A DNA stretch of 64,000 nt from Streptomyces sp. CB02980 (GCF_014451325.2 NZ_JACSCH020000022.1:1-64000); one strand, 5' to 3'; counted from the stretch's first letter, positions 16,723 through 25,625 are shown. Numbers and translations are program-made. Notes: generated by a model from the sequence alone, not told the origin.

Positions 16723-18216
16723 CTAGGACACCGACGTCTTCTCGGGAGCGGGGGCGGCGGCCGACGGCGTCCCCTCGGCCGGGCGCGCCGCCGCGCGCCC
16801 CCGCAGGCCGAGGCCCGCGATCAGTGCGACCAGGGCGAACGCCGTGGCGCCGATCCAGAAGGTGAGGGTGAAGCCGGACTCCGCCGGCAGCGGCGGGACG
16901 CCCGCCGGGAGGTGCTCGATGGTCTGCGAGGCCAGGATCGTGGTGACGACCGCGCTGCCGATCGCGCTGCCGGTGGAGCGGGAGATGGAGTTGATGCCGT
17001 TGGCGATGCCGCTCTGGTGGTGCGGGACGCTCGACATGATGACGGCCGGCATGGCCGCGTAACCGAAGCTGACGGCCGCGCCGACGACGATCCCCGCCCC
17101 GATCACCGAGGCCGTGTGGCCGTGGCCGAGGGCGAGCCAGGCGAAGCCGACGGCGCCGAGCCCCGCGGCCAGGGCGAGGGCCGTGCGCGGTCCGCGGTGG
17201 CGGACCAGCTGGCCGCCGATCGGGGAGGCGAGCAGCGAGACGATCGCACCGGGCAGCAGGAACTCCACGGAGGCGCGCAGGATGGACGCGTCGAAGCCGT
17301 AGCCGGTGAGGGCCTCGGGCATCTGGACGAGGTAGGAGACGCCCAGGAAGTTCGCGAACATGCCGAAGCCGACGAGGATGCCGGCCAGGTTGGCCATGAG
17401 GACCGGGCGGTGGACGAACATCTTCATGTCGACGAGTGGTTCGCGGACCTTCCGCTCCACGAGGACCCAGACGACCGCCATGACGGCCGCGCCGGCGAAG
17501 CTGCCGAGCGTCCGGGCCGAGGCCCAGCCCCATTCATGGCCCTGCGAGATGGGCAGCAGGAGCAGCAGCAGCGTGATGCCGAGGGTGAGCGCGCCGAGGA
17601 AGTCGGTCCGGCCGCCCGTCTTGTGGCGGGTCGCGGGGACGAGGAACACGACCGCGAGCAGGGCGAGCGCGGCGAAGCCGGTCGCCATCCAGAAGGCGCT
17701 GCGGTAGTCGGCGTCGGAGCCGGAGGTGAGCAGGCCGGTCGCGACGAGCGCGAGGCCGCTGCCGAAGGCGAGGGTTCCGCTCACCAGGGACATGGCGCCG
17801 GGCAGCTTCTGCGGCCTGACCTCCTCGCGCAGGACGGAGAGGGCGAGCGGGAAGATCGCGGTGGCGGCGCCCTGGAGGACGCGGCCGAGGATCAGCAGGG
17901 GCAGCGAGGTCGCGAGGGCGGCGACGACGGAGCCGACGACCATGACGCCGAGGACGGCGACGAGGGTGGGCTTCTTGCCGTGCTGGTCGCCGAAGCGGCC
18001 GAGCAGCGGGGTGAAGACGGCGGCGGAGAGCAGCGTGGCCGTGGTCACCCAGCTCACATTGGCCGTGGAGGTGCCGAGGTCGGTGCGGATGAGGCCGAGG
18101 ATCGGGACCGGCAGGGTCTGCATCATCGAGACGACCATGGCGGCGAGACTCAGGGCGAAGACGATGACCGTCTCGCGCCGGGCATCGGCGGCGGGCGGTG
18201 TGGGGGCATGACTCAT
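16723..18216 (-). CDS. MFS drug:H+ antiporter (DHA2, 14 TM)
   Basis: The 497-residue protein has about 14 hydrophobic segments. Motif A-like GRFGDQHGKKPTL lies after TM2 and a GRVLQGAATAIFPLA segment in TM4-TM5. This is the profile of DHA2 multidrug exporters such as those for small toxic compounds. It is divergent from a MarR gene, with operators between them, so it is probably derepressed by a ligand. Placement beside the PKS-NRPS and peptide genes makes self-resistance or product export possible, but the shared promoter points to local MarR control. Confidence 0.92.
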   Translation of the reverse strand: MSHAPTPPAADARRETVIVFALSLAAMVVSMMQTLPVPILGLIRTDLGTSTANVSWVTTATLLSAAVFTPLLGRFGDQHGKKPTLVAVLGVMVVGSVVAALATSLPLLILGRVLQGAATAIFPLALSVLREEVRPQKLPGAMSLVSGTLAFGSGLALVATGLLTSGSDADYRSAFWMATGFAALALLAVVFLVPATRHKTGGRTDFLGALTLGITLLLLLLPISQGHEWGWASARTLGSFAGAAVMAVVWVLVERKVREPLVDMKMFVHRPVLMANLAGILVGFGMFANFLGVSYLVQMPEALTGYGFDASILRASVEFLLPGAIVSLLASPIGGQLVRHRGPRTALALAAGLGAVGFAWLALGHGHTASVIGAGIVVGAAVSFGYAAMPAVIMSSVPHHQSGIANGINSISRSTGSAIGSAVVTTILASQTIEHLPAGVPPLPAESGFTLTFWIGATAFALVALIAGLGLRGRAAARPAEGTPSAAAPAPEKTSVS

Positions 18217-18265
18217 GGCAGGGAGGGCCTTTTCCGGTGACGCGGGAGCTTCAGATCATCGATGT

Positions 18266-18340
18266 TTGATGTCATCAAGTACTTGGTCGAAGGTAGACCC
18301 GGATACTTGAGGTGGTCAAGTAAACAATTGATAATGTCAA
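18266..18340. promoter_or_regulatory. MarR operators and divergent promoters
   Basis: Three copies of TTGA-N5-TCAA occur at 18266-18278, 18307-18319 (extended to ACTTGA/TCAAGT) and 18328-18340. The MarR gene has a clear promoter: TTGAGG at 18307-18312, a 17-nt spacer and GATAAT at 18330-18335. Copies two and three therefore sit on its -35 and -10. Reading the other way, TTGACC (18314-18319) and TACCTT 18 nt later could drive the MFS gene. This is a textbook autorepressed divergent MarR arrangement. Confidence 0.8.
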
Positions 18341-18362
18341 GTGTTCTGAGTACGCTCGACGC

Positions 18363-18800
18363 ATGAGCGCGACGACCCAGACCCCCACCAGGCTCCAGCT
18401 CATGGAGCTCCTCGCCGCCATCGGCACGGCCCAGTGGCGCGACTTCGCGGCCGCCGCGGCCCACCACGGTCTGACCTCCACCCAGGCGAAGGTCCTCGCC
18501 CAGCTCAACGGCCCGCTGCCGATGCGCGCCCTCGCCACCCTGCTCGTCTGCGACGCGTCCAACGTCACCGGAATCATCGACCGCCTGGAGGCCCGCTCCC
18601 TGGTCCGCCGCGAGCCCGACCCCTCCGACCGACGCGTCAAGAACGTCGTGGCGACCGACGAGGGCCGGGACATCATCCGCCGCGTCCGCGAGGAGATGCA
18701 GGCCACCAGCGGCGCCCTCGACACCCTCGACGCGGCCGAGAGCACGACCCTCTACGACCTGCTCGCCCGGCTCCGCCCGGGCATGGAGAAGAACGCCTGA
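18363..18800 (+). CDS. MarR-family transcriptional regulator
   Basis: The 145-residue winged-helix protein has a recognition-helix region (MRALATLLVCDASNVTGIIDRLEARSLV) and wing (RREPDPSDRRVKNVVATDEG) typical of MarR. It is expected to bind as a dimer to the TTGA-N5-TCAA sites in the divergent promoter and to repress both itself and the MFS exporter until a small molecule binds. The start codon lies about 20 nt from the predicted transcription start with no obvious ribosome site. It converges on the next gene with an 8-nt gap. Confidence 0.92.
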   Translation: MSATTQTPTRLQLMELLAAIGTAQWRDFAAAAAHHGLTSTQAKVLAQLNGPLPMRALATLLVCDASNVTGIIDRLEARSLVRREPDPSDRRVKNVVATDEGRDIIRRVREEMQATSGALDTLDAAESTTLYDLLARLRPGMEKNA

Positions 18801-18808
18801 CCGGCAGG

Positions 18809-19387
18809 TCAGGGACTCGTCGTCGAGACCGCGTACACCCGGGGGAACGCCGGCTCGGTGAGGTCGACCGTCAGATCGGTCGTCGGACGCGGTTCCTCGC
18901 GCTTCACCGTCGTGCCGGCCCAGTTCATGCCCTCGACGAAGTTCCAGCCCGCGATGTCCGCGTCACGGTCGCCGACCGTGATCCGGCCCGGGGTGAGCGC
19001 GGCGCGGCTCGTGCCGGACTCGGCGAGGAAGCCGTCCAGGCCGGCGGCGGTCGTCGTGAACTGCACGTACAGCCGGCTCGTCTTCCAGTTGCTGGTCTCG
19101 TAGTACGCGACGTCCCAGGCCCCGGCGGGGACCGGGACCTCGAAGACCCGGCGCTTCATCAGCGAGGGCCAGTTGTCCTGGAGGCCCGCGGCCGAGGACT
19201 CGCGCTCCTTGTCGCGGCCGCTGTCGCGGCTCTGGCCCGCGGAGATGACGAGATAGCCGGCCGGGATGCCCACGAGCAGGACGATGATGACGGCGGTCAG
19301 CCAGCGGCGGCGGATCATGTGCCGGCGGTCCTCGGGGAGCTTGCCCCCGGGGTCGCGCGGCGGGGCGGACTGGTGGGGCAGGGTCAT
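18809..19387 (-). CDS. Membrane-anchored protein of the sugar operon, unknown function
   Basis: The 192-residue protein has a basic N-terminus with RRHMIRRRW, one transmembrane segment at about 31-47 (LTAVIIVLLVGIPAGYLVI) and an extracytoplasmic domain of about 140 residues with no recognised motif. The start ATG overlaps the ROK kinase stop (ATGA). That makes it the last gene of the sugar-transport operon. It may be a surface accessory protein, but nothing in the sequence identifies a job. Confidence 0.75.
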   Translation of the reverse strand: MTLPHQSAPPRDPGGKLPEDRRHMIRRRWLTAVIIVLLVGIPAGYLVISAGQSRDSGRDKERESSAAGLQDNWPSLMKRRVFEVPVPAGAWDVAYYETSNWKTSRLYVQFTTTAAGLDGFLAESGTSRAALTPGRITVGDRDADIAGWNFVEGMNWAGTTVKREEPRPTTDLTVDLTEPAFPRVYAVSTTSP

Positions 19388-20559
19388 GAAGGCGGGTCCT
19401 CGGGGATACGGGGGGCCCGGCCCGAGGTCCCGCTGCGCAGGGCCTGGGCGTAGCGCTCGTACCGTTCGTACCGCTCCACCCGGCGCCGGTTGGCGCGGCG
19501 GAAGCGGCGGGCGACGAGCCGGGCGAGGTCGGCGGCGCCGACCATCCCCGCCTCGGGGCCGAGCTGGGCGCGGGTGATACGGGCCTCGGGGCGGTAGCCG
19601 CGGCCGGTGAGGTGGCGGCGGAAGGAGTCCCTTGCGGGGCCGATGAGCAGGTCGTCGGCGGCCGAGACGCCACCGCCGATGACGAAGCAGGAGGGGTCGA
19701 GGGCGGCGGCGAGGTTGGCGATGCCGACGCCGAGCCACTGCCCGATGTCCTGGAACAGCTCCACGCACATGGCGTCGCCCTCGCGGGCGAGCTCGGTGAT
19801 GAGCGGTCCGGTGATCTCGGGGACGTTCCCCTTGACCCGTTCGATGATCCCGTACGCGACCGGGGAGTCGGCGGCGGCCAGCTCGCGGGCCTCGCGGACC
19901 AGGGCGTTGCCGGAGCTGTACTGCTCCCAGCAGCCGCGGTTGCCGCAGGGGCAGCGGTGGCCGCCGGGGACGACCTGCATATGGCCGAACTCGCCGGCCA
20001 CCCCGAACTTGCCGCGCTTGACCTGGCCGCCCTCCAGGATGGCGCCGCCGATGCCGGTGCCGAGGGTGATCATGACGAGGTGGTCCTCGCCGCGTCCGGC
20101 GCCGAAGCGCCACTCGGCCCAGGCGGCGGTGTTGGCGTCGTTGTCGACCATGACGGGGACGGCGAGGCGGCTCTGGAGGGCGTCCTTGAGGGGCTCGTTG
20201 CGCCAGGCGAGGTGCGGGGCGAAGAGCACGGTGGCGCGCTCGGCGTCGACCCAGCCGGCCGCGCCGATGCCGACGGCGTGCACGTCGTGCCGGTCGGACA
20301 GGTCCAGGACCAGCTCGACGATGGTGTCCTCGACGACCTTGGCGCTCTTGGACTTGTCCGGGGTCTCCGTGCGGAGCTTCTCCAGGATGTTGCCGTCGGC
20401 GTCCACGACGCCGGCCATCACCTTCGTACCGCCGATGTCGATGCCGACGGTCGGCACCCGGGGCGCCGTCAGATGGGAGCGCCGCTCCCGGGTGCCGACG
20501 GTCCGCAGCACGGTGCCCCGGGCCGATCCCCGGTGGGCGAGGTCACGGTAGGTACTCAT
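19384..20559 (-). CDS. ROK-family sugar kinase (glucokinase-like)
   Basis: The 391-residue protein has the ATP-binding VGIDIGGTK near residue 40, the catalytic region VDNDANTAAWAE, the GTGIGG segment and the ROK zinc motif CPCGNRGCWE preceded by GH. There is no N-terminal winged helix, so it is a kinase rather than a ROK repressor. It probably phosphorylates the sugar brought in by the ABC transporter of the same operon. An unusual basic tail carries ERYERYERY repeats. The ATG at 20559 is preceded by GGAG. From memory, S. coelicolor has a comparable kinase next to a sugar ABC operon. Confidence 0.88.
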   Translation of the reverse strand: MSTYRDLAHRGSARGTVLRTVGTRERRSHLTAPRVPTVGIDIGGTKVMAGVVDADGNILEKLRTETPDKSKSAKVVEDTIVELVLDLSDRHDVHAVGIGAAGWVDAERATVLFAPHLAWRNEPLKDALQSRLAVPVMVDNDANTAAWAEWRFGAGRGEDHLVMITLGTGIGGAILEGGQVKRGKFGVAGEFGHMQVVPGGHRCPCGNRGCWEQYSSGNALVREARELAAADSPVAYGIIERVKGNVPEITGPLITELAREGDAMCVELFQDIGQWLGVGIANLAAALDPSCFVIGGGVSAADDLLIGPARDSFRRHLTGRGYRPEARITRAQLGPEAGMVGAADLARLVARRFRRANRRRVERYERYERYAQALRSGTSGRAPRIPEDPPS

Positions 20560-20616
20560 CGGCTCCGATTCTGCCAGGTGGGGTGTCAAGGGGCCGTTCG
20601 ATCGCGGCCGCGTCCG

Positions 20617-21423
20617 TCACGTCCCGGACGGCCGCTCCAGTTCGTGCCGCAGGTCCTCAAGCTCGGTGCCGCCGGCCATCTGCCGGGTCAACTCGTCGAG
20701 CGTGACGGAGCCCTTGGTGTGGCTGCCGGCCATGACGCCCCGCTTGAGCAGCACGAAACGGTCGCCGACCAGGTACGCGTGGTGCGGGTTGTGGGTGATG
20801 AGGACCACGCCGAGACCCTGGTCGCGGGCGGCGGCCACGTACTTCAGGACGACGCCGGACTGCTTGACGCCCAGCGCGGCGGTCGGCTCGTCGAGGACGA
20901 GGACCTTCGCGCCGAAGTGGACGGCCCGGGCGATGGCCACGCACTGCCGCTCGCCGCCGGAGAGGGTGCCGATGGGCTGGTCGACGTCGCGCAGGTCGAT
21001 GCCCATGCGGAGCAGCGCCTCGCGGGTGGTGGTCCGCATCAGGCCGACGTCGAGCCGCTTGAGGGGGCCGGAGCCCTTGGTGGGTTCGGAGCCGAGGAAG
21101 AAGTTCCGCCAGACCGGCATGAGCGGGACGACGGCGAGGTCCTGGTAGACGGTGGCGATGCCCCGGTCGAGGGCGTCGCGCGGGTTGGCGAGGGTGACCT
21201 CCTCGCCCTCGATGCGGAAGGTCCCGGTGTCGTGCTGGTGGAGGCCGGCGACGATCTTGATGAGGGTGGACTTGCCGGCGCCGTTGTCGCCGAGGACACA
21301 GGAGATCTCGCCGGAGCGGACCTCCAGGGAGACCCCTTCGAGGGCGCGGATGTTGCCGTAGTACTTGCTGACGTCGTCGAGCTCGACGAGCGGAGCGGAC
21401 TCGGTCTTCGTGGCCGTCGTCAC
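20617..21423 (-). CDS. Sugar ABC transporter ATPase (single-domain, CUT2 type)
   Basis: The 268-residue protein has one ABC domain: Walker A GDNGAGKST, a Q-loop followed by VVPLMPVWRNFFLG, signature LSGGERQ and Walker B VLVLDEPTAAL. Most ribose-type ATPases are fused doubles of about 500 residues. A single domain resembles the FrcA type. The GTG start at 21423 overlaps the permease stop (GTGA). It energises uptake with the permease and binding lipoprotein of this operon. Confidence 0.92.
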   Translation of the reverse strand: MTTATKTESAPLVELDDVSKYYGNIRALEGVSLEVRSGEISCVLGDNGAGKSTLIKIVAGLHQHDTGTFRIEGEEVTLANPRDALDRGIATVYQDLAVVPLMPVWRNFFLGSEPTKGSGPLKRLDVGLMRTTTREALLRMGIDLRDVDQPIGTLSGGERQCVAIARAVHFGAKVLVLDEPTAALGVKQSGVVLKYVAAARDQGLGVVLITHNPHHAYLVGDRFVLLKRGVMAGSHTKGSVTLDELTRQMAGGTELEDLRHELERPSGT

Positions 21424-22475
21424 TTGGTGGCCTCCACGCGCTTGCGGATCCAGGCGTTCAGCAGGGTCGCCAGGAGGAGCATCGCTCCCAGGAAGAACTT
21501 GAACCAGTCCGGGTTCCACTCGGCGTACACGATGCCCTTGCTCGTCATGCCGAAGATGAGGGCGCCGACCGCCGAGCCGATGGCGGAGCCGTATCCGCCG
21601 GTGATCAGGCAGCCGCCGATGACGGCCGCGATGATGAAGATCAGCTCGTTGCCGACGCCCTCGCCCGACTGGACGACGTCGAAGGAGAAGAGCAGGTGCT
21701 GGCCGGAGATCCAGGCGCAGAACGCCACACCCAGGTAGAGGCCGATCTTCGTCCGGTAGACCGGGACGCCGACCGCGCGGGCCGCGTCGGCGCCGCCGCC
21801 GACCGCGAAGATCCAGTTGCCGAAGCGGGTGCGGAGCAGGATCCAGGTGGCGAGCGCGACCAGGCCGAACCACCACAGGATGGTGACCTTGAACTCGACG
21901 CCGCCGATGGTCAGCTGCGAGGCGAAGAGCTTGCGGGCGGAGGAGAAGCCCTCCATGTCGGCGATGGTCTTGGTGGAGACGGTGCCGCTGATCAGCTTGG
22001 TGAGGCCGAGGTTCAGGCCGGTCAGCATGAGGAAGGTGCCGAGCGTGATGATGAAGCTGGGCAGCTTCGTACGGGTCAGCATGAAGCCGTTGAAGGCGCC
22101 GATCGCCAGGGTGACGAGCAGCGAGACGCCGACGCCGACCCAGACGTTCGCCGTCATCTGGTAGCTGAACATCGACGAGATCAGGGCCGAGCTGGTGACC
22201 AGGACACCGGCGGACAGGTCGAACTCGCCGCCGATCATGAGCAGCGCGACGGGGACCGCCATGATGCCGAGCGTGGAGGCCGCGTACAGCACGGTGCCGA
22301 GGCTGGACGGGTTCAGGAAGCTGTCGGCGACCACCGAGAAGAAGACGAAGACGGCGATCGCGCCGACGACCGAGCCGAGCTCGGGGCGGGCCAGCAGCTT
22401 CTTCAGCGGAGTGGTGCGCAGCAGCCGTTCGTCGACGTGGTCGAGCCCGTCCGACGGTGGGGCGGTGGAACTCAT
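21420..22475 (-). CDS. Sugar ABC transporter permease (RbsC/FrcC-like)
   Basis: The 351-residue integral membrane protein has about nine or ten hydrophobic segments. It carries the family motif GGEFDLSAGVLV and the cytoplasmic coupling segment GGGADAARAVGVPVYRTKI, which contacts the ATPase. It belongs to the branched-chain/ribose-type permease family. The ATG at 22475 overlaps the binding-protein stop (ATGA). The operon context suggests a monosaccharide or cyclitol substrate. Confidence 0.93.
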   Translation of the reverse strand: MSSTAPPSDGLDHVDERLLRTTPLKKLLARPELGSVVGAIAVFVFFSVVADSFLNPSSLGTVLYAASTLGIMAVPVALLMIGGEFDLSAGVLVTSSALISSMFSYQMTANVWVGVGVSLLVTLAIGAFNGFMLTRTKLPSFIITLGTFLMLTGLNLGLTKLISGTVSTKTIADMEGFSSARKLFASQLTIGGVEFKVTILWWFGLVALATWILLRTRFGNWIFAVGGGADAARAVGVPVYRTKIGLYLGVAFCAWISGQHLLFSFDVVQSGEGVGNELIFIIAAVIGGCLITGGYGSAIGSAVGALIFGMTSKGIVYAEWNPDWFKFFLGAMLLLATLLNAWIRKRVEATK

Positions 22476-23491
22476 CGGGTGCCCCGCTCCGCGTACTCGA
22501 CGAGCTTCGCGGCGTCGTCCTCGGTGATGATCTGCGGGCCGGTGAGGACCGGCTTGCCGCCGCCGAGGACGTTGGCGTTGTAGCGGTAGAGCCACAGCAG
22601 GTCGACGGCCTCGTAGCCCTGGAGGTAGGGCTGCTGGTCGACGGCGAAGCCGAGGGTGCCGGCCTGGAGGGAGGTGGCGACCTTGGCGTTGAGGTCGAAG
22701 GTGTCGATCTCGGCCTTGCTCCCGGCGCTCTTGGCGGCCTGGACGGCGGCGTCGGCGAAGGGGGCGCCGAGGGTGACGACGGCGTCGACGTCCTTGTCGG
22801 ACTGGAGCTTGGCCTCGATGGAGGCCTTGACGTCCGGCATGTTGGTGCCGTCGACGTAGAGGTTGACCAGCTCGCCGTCGAAGGTCTTCTTCGTGCCGGC
22901 GCAGCGCTGCTCGTGACCGACGTTGCCCTGCTCGTGCAGGACGCAGAGCGCCTTCTTCTTGCCCCGCTTGTCGAGCTCCTCGCCGACGGCCTCGCCGGCG
23001 ACGGTCTCGTCCTGGCCGATGTGGGTGAGCGCCCCGTACGCCTTGGACTGCTCGGCGCCCGAGTTCACGGTGATCACCGGGATGCCGGCCTTGACGGCCT
23101 TCTCTACGGCGGCCTTCATGGCGTCGGGCTTCGCGAGCGTGACGATCAGACCGTCGACGCCCTTGGCGACGTACGAGTCGATCAGCTGCGCCTGCTGCTG
23201 GGCCTCGTCGCTGTGGGCGTAGAGGAAGTTGATGTTGTCCTTGGCGGCGGCCTGCTTGGCGCCCTTCTGGACGATGTCCCAGAAGGTGTCGCCGTCACCC
23301 GAGTGGGTCACCATGGCGAAGGTCCAGCGGGGGGTGTCGACGGCCGCCCTGCCCTGGGCCTCGGCGGCCTTGCGGGCGTCCTCCGCCCGCTTTCCGCCAG
23401 TGCTGCTGCACCCGGCGAGCGCCCCGGTGAGCGCGAGCGCGAGCACGGCGCCGACTGCGGCGCGTACCCCTCCTGTCCGAAGCCTGGTCAC
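22472..23491 (-). CDS. Sugar-binding lipoprotein of ABC transporter
   Basis: The 339-residue product has a lipoprotein signal ending in the lipobox LAGC near residue 25. The type I periplasmic-binding fold follows (FAMVTHSGDGDTFWDIVQKG, then GLIVTLAKPD and IPVITVNSGA). It would sit on the outer face of the membrane and capture the sugar. The GTG start at 23491 has AAAGGAGG nine nt upstream, the best ribosome site of the operon. The substrate is unresolved. The divergent inositol-dehydrogenase-like gene and the ROK kinase point to different classes (cyclitol or hexose/pentose). Confidence 0.92.
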   Translation of the reverse strand: MTRLRTGGVRAAVGAVLALALTGALAGCSSTGGKRAEDARKAAEAQGRAAVDTPRWTFAMVTHSGDGDTFWDIVQKGAKQAAAKDNINFLYAHSDEAQQQAQLIDSYVAKGVDGLIVTLAKPDAMKAAVEKAVKAGIPVITVNSGAEQSKAYGALTHIGQDETVAGEAVGEELDKRGKKKALCVLHEQGNVGHEQRCAGTKKTFDGELVNLYVDGTNMPDVKASIEAKLQSDKDVDAVVTLGAPFADAAVQAAKSAGSKAEIDTFDLNAKVATSLQAGTLGFAVDQQPYLQGYEAVDLLWLYRYNANVLGGGKPVLTGPQIITEDDAAKLVEYAERGTR

Positions 23492-23519
23492 GAGGCCGTG
23501 CCCTCCTTTGTGTCCTTTG

Positions 23520-23545
23520 CGTGCATTGCAGTCGTGCATTGCAGT
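23520..23545. promoter_or_regulatory. Two tandem 13-bp repeats upstream of the sugar operon
   Basis: CGTGCATTGCAGT occurs twice head to tail. Each copy holds the near-palindrome TGCA-T-TGCA. The pair lies about 30-55 nt upstream of the binding-protein start, in the short gap after the GntR gene. It is a plausible operator for the local GntR regulator or another sugar regulator. Confidence 0.55.
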
Positions 23546-23613
23546 ATCGGTCATGCGGGTCGCGGCGCTCGCCAGGGGGCCGGTGTCCGGCTCTCGGGCC
23601 GGTGGGGTACGGC

Positions 23614-24381
23614 CTACGGACGGACCATCAGCTGGAACTCGAAGGAGTAGCGGCCGGCCCGGTAGAGATGGGAGCCGTACTCGACGGCGCGGCCGGTGTC
23701 GTCGAAGGTGACGCGCTCCATCGTCAGCAGCGGTGCGCCCTCCCGTTCGTCGAGCAGGCCGGCCTCGGCGGCGGTCGCGGCGCGGGCGCCGACGGCCTGG
23801 CGCGCGCTGTGCAGGGTGAGCGCGGCGGAGCGGAGCATCCGGTAGAGGCCGGTGGTCTCCAGCAGCGCGGTGTCCGGTTCGCCGGGGCCGAGGAGCCCGG
23901 CGGGCAGGTGGTTGCGCAGGTACGCCATGGGTTCGCCGTGCGCGGTGCGGAGCCGTTCGAGGTAGACGACCTCGCTGCCCTCGGGTACGCGGAGGGCCGC
24001 GGCGACCGGGCCGGTGGCGGGTTCGACGCGGTTGACCAGGACCCGGGTGGCGGGGAGCTGTCCGGCGGCGTCCAGGTCGTCGTACAGGCTGCTCAGCTCC
24101 AGCGGGCGGCGGACCGTGCTGTGCACGACCTGGGTGCCGACACCCCGGCGGCGGACCAGCAGGCCCTTGTCCACGAGGGTCTGGATGGCCTGGCGGACGG
24201 TGGGGCGGGAGAGACCGAGGCGGGTGGCGAGGTCGATCTCGTTGCCGAGGAGGGTGCCCGGGGTCAGCGTGCCGTTCTCCACGGCGCTCTCCAGTTGCTG
24301 GGCCAGCTGGAAGTAGAGCGGGACCGGGCTGGTGCGGTCCACGGAGAGCGGGGGCAGGGCGGAGCCTGACTGCTTGGACAC
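23614..24381 (-). CDS. GntR/HutC-family transcriptional regulator
   Basis: The 255-residue protein has an N-terminal GntR winged helix (NEIDLATRLGLSRPTVRQA) and a C-terminal UTRA ligand domain (VYLERLRTAHGEPMAYLRN). HutC-type members sense sugar phosphates or amino-acid derivatives. The gene precedes the sugar operon on the same strand with a 122-nt gap and diverges from the dehydrogenase, so it probably controls both. The GTG start at 24381 is chosen because the domain begins about 22 residues later. Its ribosome site is weak. Confidence 0.9.
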   Translation of the reverse strand: MSKQSGSALPPLSVDRTSPVPLYFQLAQQLESAVENGTLTPGTLLGNEIDLATRLGLSRPTVRQAIQTLVDKGLLVRRRGVGTQVVHSTVRRPLELSSLYDDLDAAGQLPATRVLVNRVEPATGPVAAALRVPEGSEVVYLERLRTAHGEPMAYLRNHLPAGLLGPGEPDTALLETTGLYRMLRSAALTLHSARQAVGARAATAAEAGLLDEREGAPLLTMERVTFDDTGRAVEYGSHLYRAGRYSFEFQLMVRP

Positions 24382-24481
24382 GGGGGGAGCGTAGCCCGGG
24401 GCGCTGATGACGGGAAGTCGTGACGTCCGGTTGTCCTGACAAATCCTTGACACCGGGGACGGACGGCTCCACGGTGGGGCC

Positions 24482-25480
24482 ATGCGCATCGGACTCATCG
24501 GTACGGGCCGGATCGGGAGCTTCCACGCGGGTGTGCTGGCCCGCCACCCGGAGGTCGAGTCGCTGGTCGTGGCGGACGCGGACGCCTCGCGGGCGGCCGG
24601 GGTCGCGGGGGCGCTCGGCGCGGAGGCCGCGCCGGACGTCACCGCGCTGTTCGCGCACGCCCTGGACGCCGTGGTGATCGCCTCGGCGACGGCGGCGCAC
24701 GCGGAGCTGATCGCCCGCGCGGCGGGCGCCGGGCTCCCGGCCTTCTGCGAGAAGCCGATCGCCCTGGACGTGCCGGGGACGGCGACCGCGCTCTCGGCGG
24801 TGGCCGAGGCGGGCACGGACCTCCAGCTCGGCTTCATGCGGCGCTTCGACGCGGGGTACCGGGCGGCGCGCGAGGCGGTGCGCTCGGGGCGGCTCGGCCG
24901 GCTGCACACCGTACGGGCGGCGACCTCCGACCCGGCGCCGCCGCCGGCCGCGTACCTCCCGCTCTCCGGCGGGCTCTTCCGGGACTGTCTGGTGCACGAC
25001 TTCGACATCGTGCGCTGGGTGACCGGGCGGGAGGTCGTGGAGGTGTACGCGACGGGCTCGGACGCTGGTCCCGCGATGTTCCGGGAGGCCGGGGACGTGT
25101 CCACGGCGGCCGCGCTGCTCACCCTGGACGACGGCACGCTCGTCACGGCGACGGCGACCCGCCGCAACGGCGCCGGGTACGACGTGCGCATGGAGCTGGC
25201 GGGCGATCTGGACCAGATCGCGGTGGGCCTGGACGACCGCACCCCGCTCACCTCGGTGGAACCCTGGGCGTCGGCACCGCCGGGGAAGCCCTGGACCGGC
25301 TTCCTCGAACGGTTCGCCCCCGCGTACGAGGCGGAGCTCGACGCGTTCGTGCGCCTGGTCCGCGGCGAGGCGCCCAACCCGTGCGACGGCCGGGAGGCCC
25401 TGGCGGCGCTCCGGATCGCCGAGGCCTGCGAGCGCTCGCGGCGGGAGCGGCGACCGGTACGGGTGGACGACATCGGCTAG
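24482..25480 (+). CDS. Gfo/Idh/MocA dehydrogenase (inositol 2-dehydrogenase-like)
   Basis: The 332-residue protein has the Rossmann motif GTGRIGSFH at its N-terminus, the family CEKPIALD motif with the catalytic-site lysine, and HDFDIVRW with the conserved Asp and His of inositol/sugar dehydrogenases. It would oxidise a polyol or sugar with NAD(P). It is divergent from the GntR gene and likely acts on the substrate of the adjacent ABC operon. The closest named function by motif is myo-inositol 2-dehydrogenase. Related enzymes act on other sugars, so the substrate remains open. Confidence 0.9.
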   Translation: MRIGLIGTGRIGSFHAGVLARHPEVESLVVADADASRAAGVAGALGAEAAPDVTALFAHALDAVVIASATAAHAELIARAAGAGLPAFCEKPIALDVPGTATALSAVAEAGTDLQLGFMRRFDAGYRAAREAVRSGRLGRLHTVRAATSDPAPPPAAYLPLSGGLFRDCLVHDFDIVRWVTGREVVEVYATGSDAGPAMFREAGDVSTAAALLTLDDGTLVTATATRRNGAGYDVRMELAGDLDQIAVGLDDRTPLTSVEPWASAPPGKPWTGFLERFAPAYEAELDAFVRLVRGEAPNPCDGREALAALRIAEACERSRRERRPVRVDDIG

Positions 25481-25493
25481 CGGTCCCCCGGCG

Positions 25494-25625
25494 TCGGCAC
25501 CGGACTGGCGGGCCTCCGCACCGGGCCGGTCGGCGTCACCACCGGACCGGTCGGCGTCACCACCGGACCGGTCGGCGTCACCACCGGACCGGCGGGAGTC
25601 ACCACCGGACCGGAAGGTGCCGGAC
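25494..25625. repeat. 21-bp tandem repeats overlapping the P450 3' end
   Basis: Units of the form ACCACCGGACCGGTCGGCGTC repeat about four to five times between the dehydrogenase and P450 genes and run into the last codons of the P450. They convert the convergent spacer into a minisatellite. Confidence 0.8.

Noticed and set aside
20617..25480. Firm inositol-transport assignment for the ABC operon
   Set aside because: The dehydrogenase suggests inositol, but the single-domain ATPase and ROK kinase fit fructose-type systems equally. The sequence does not settle the substrate.
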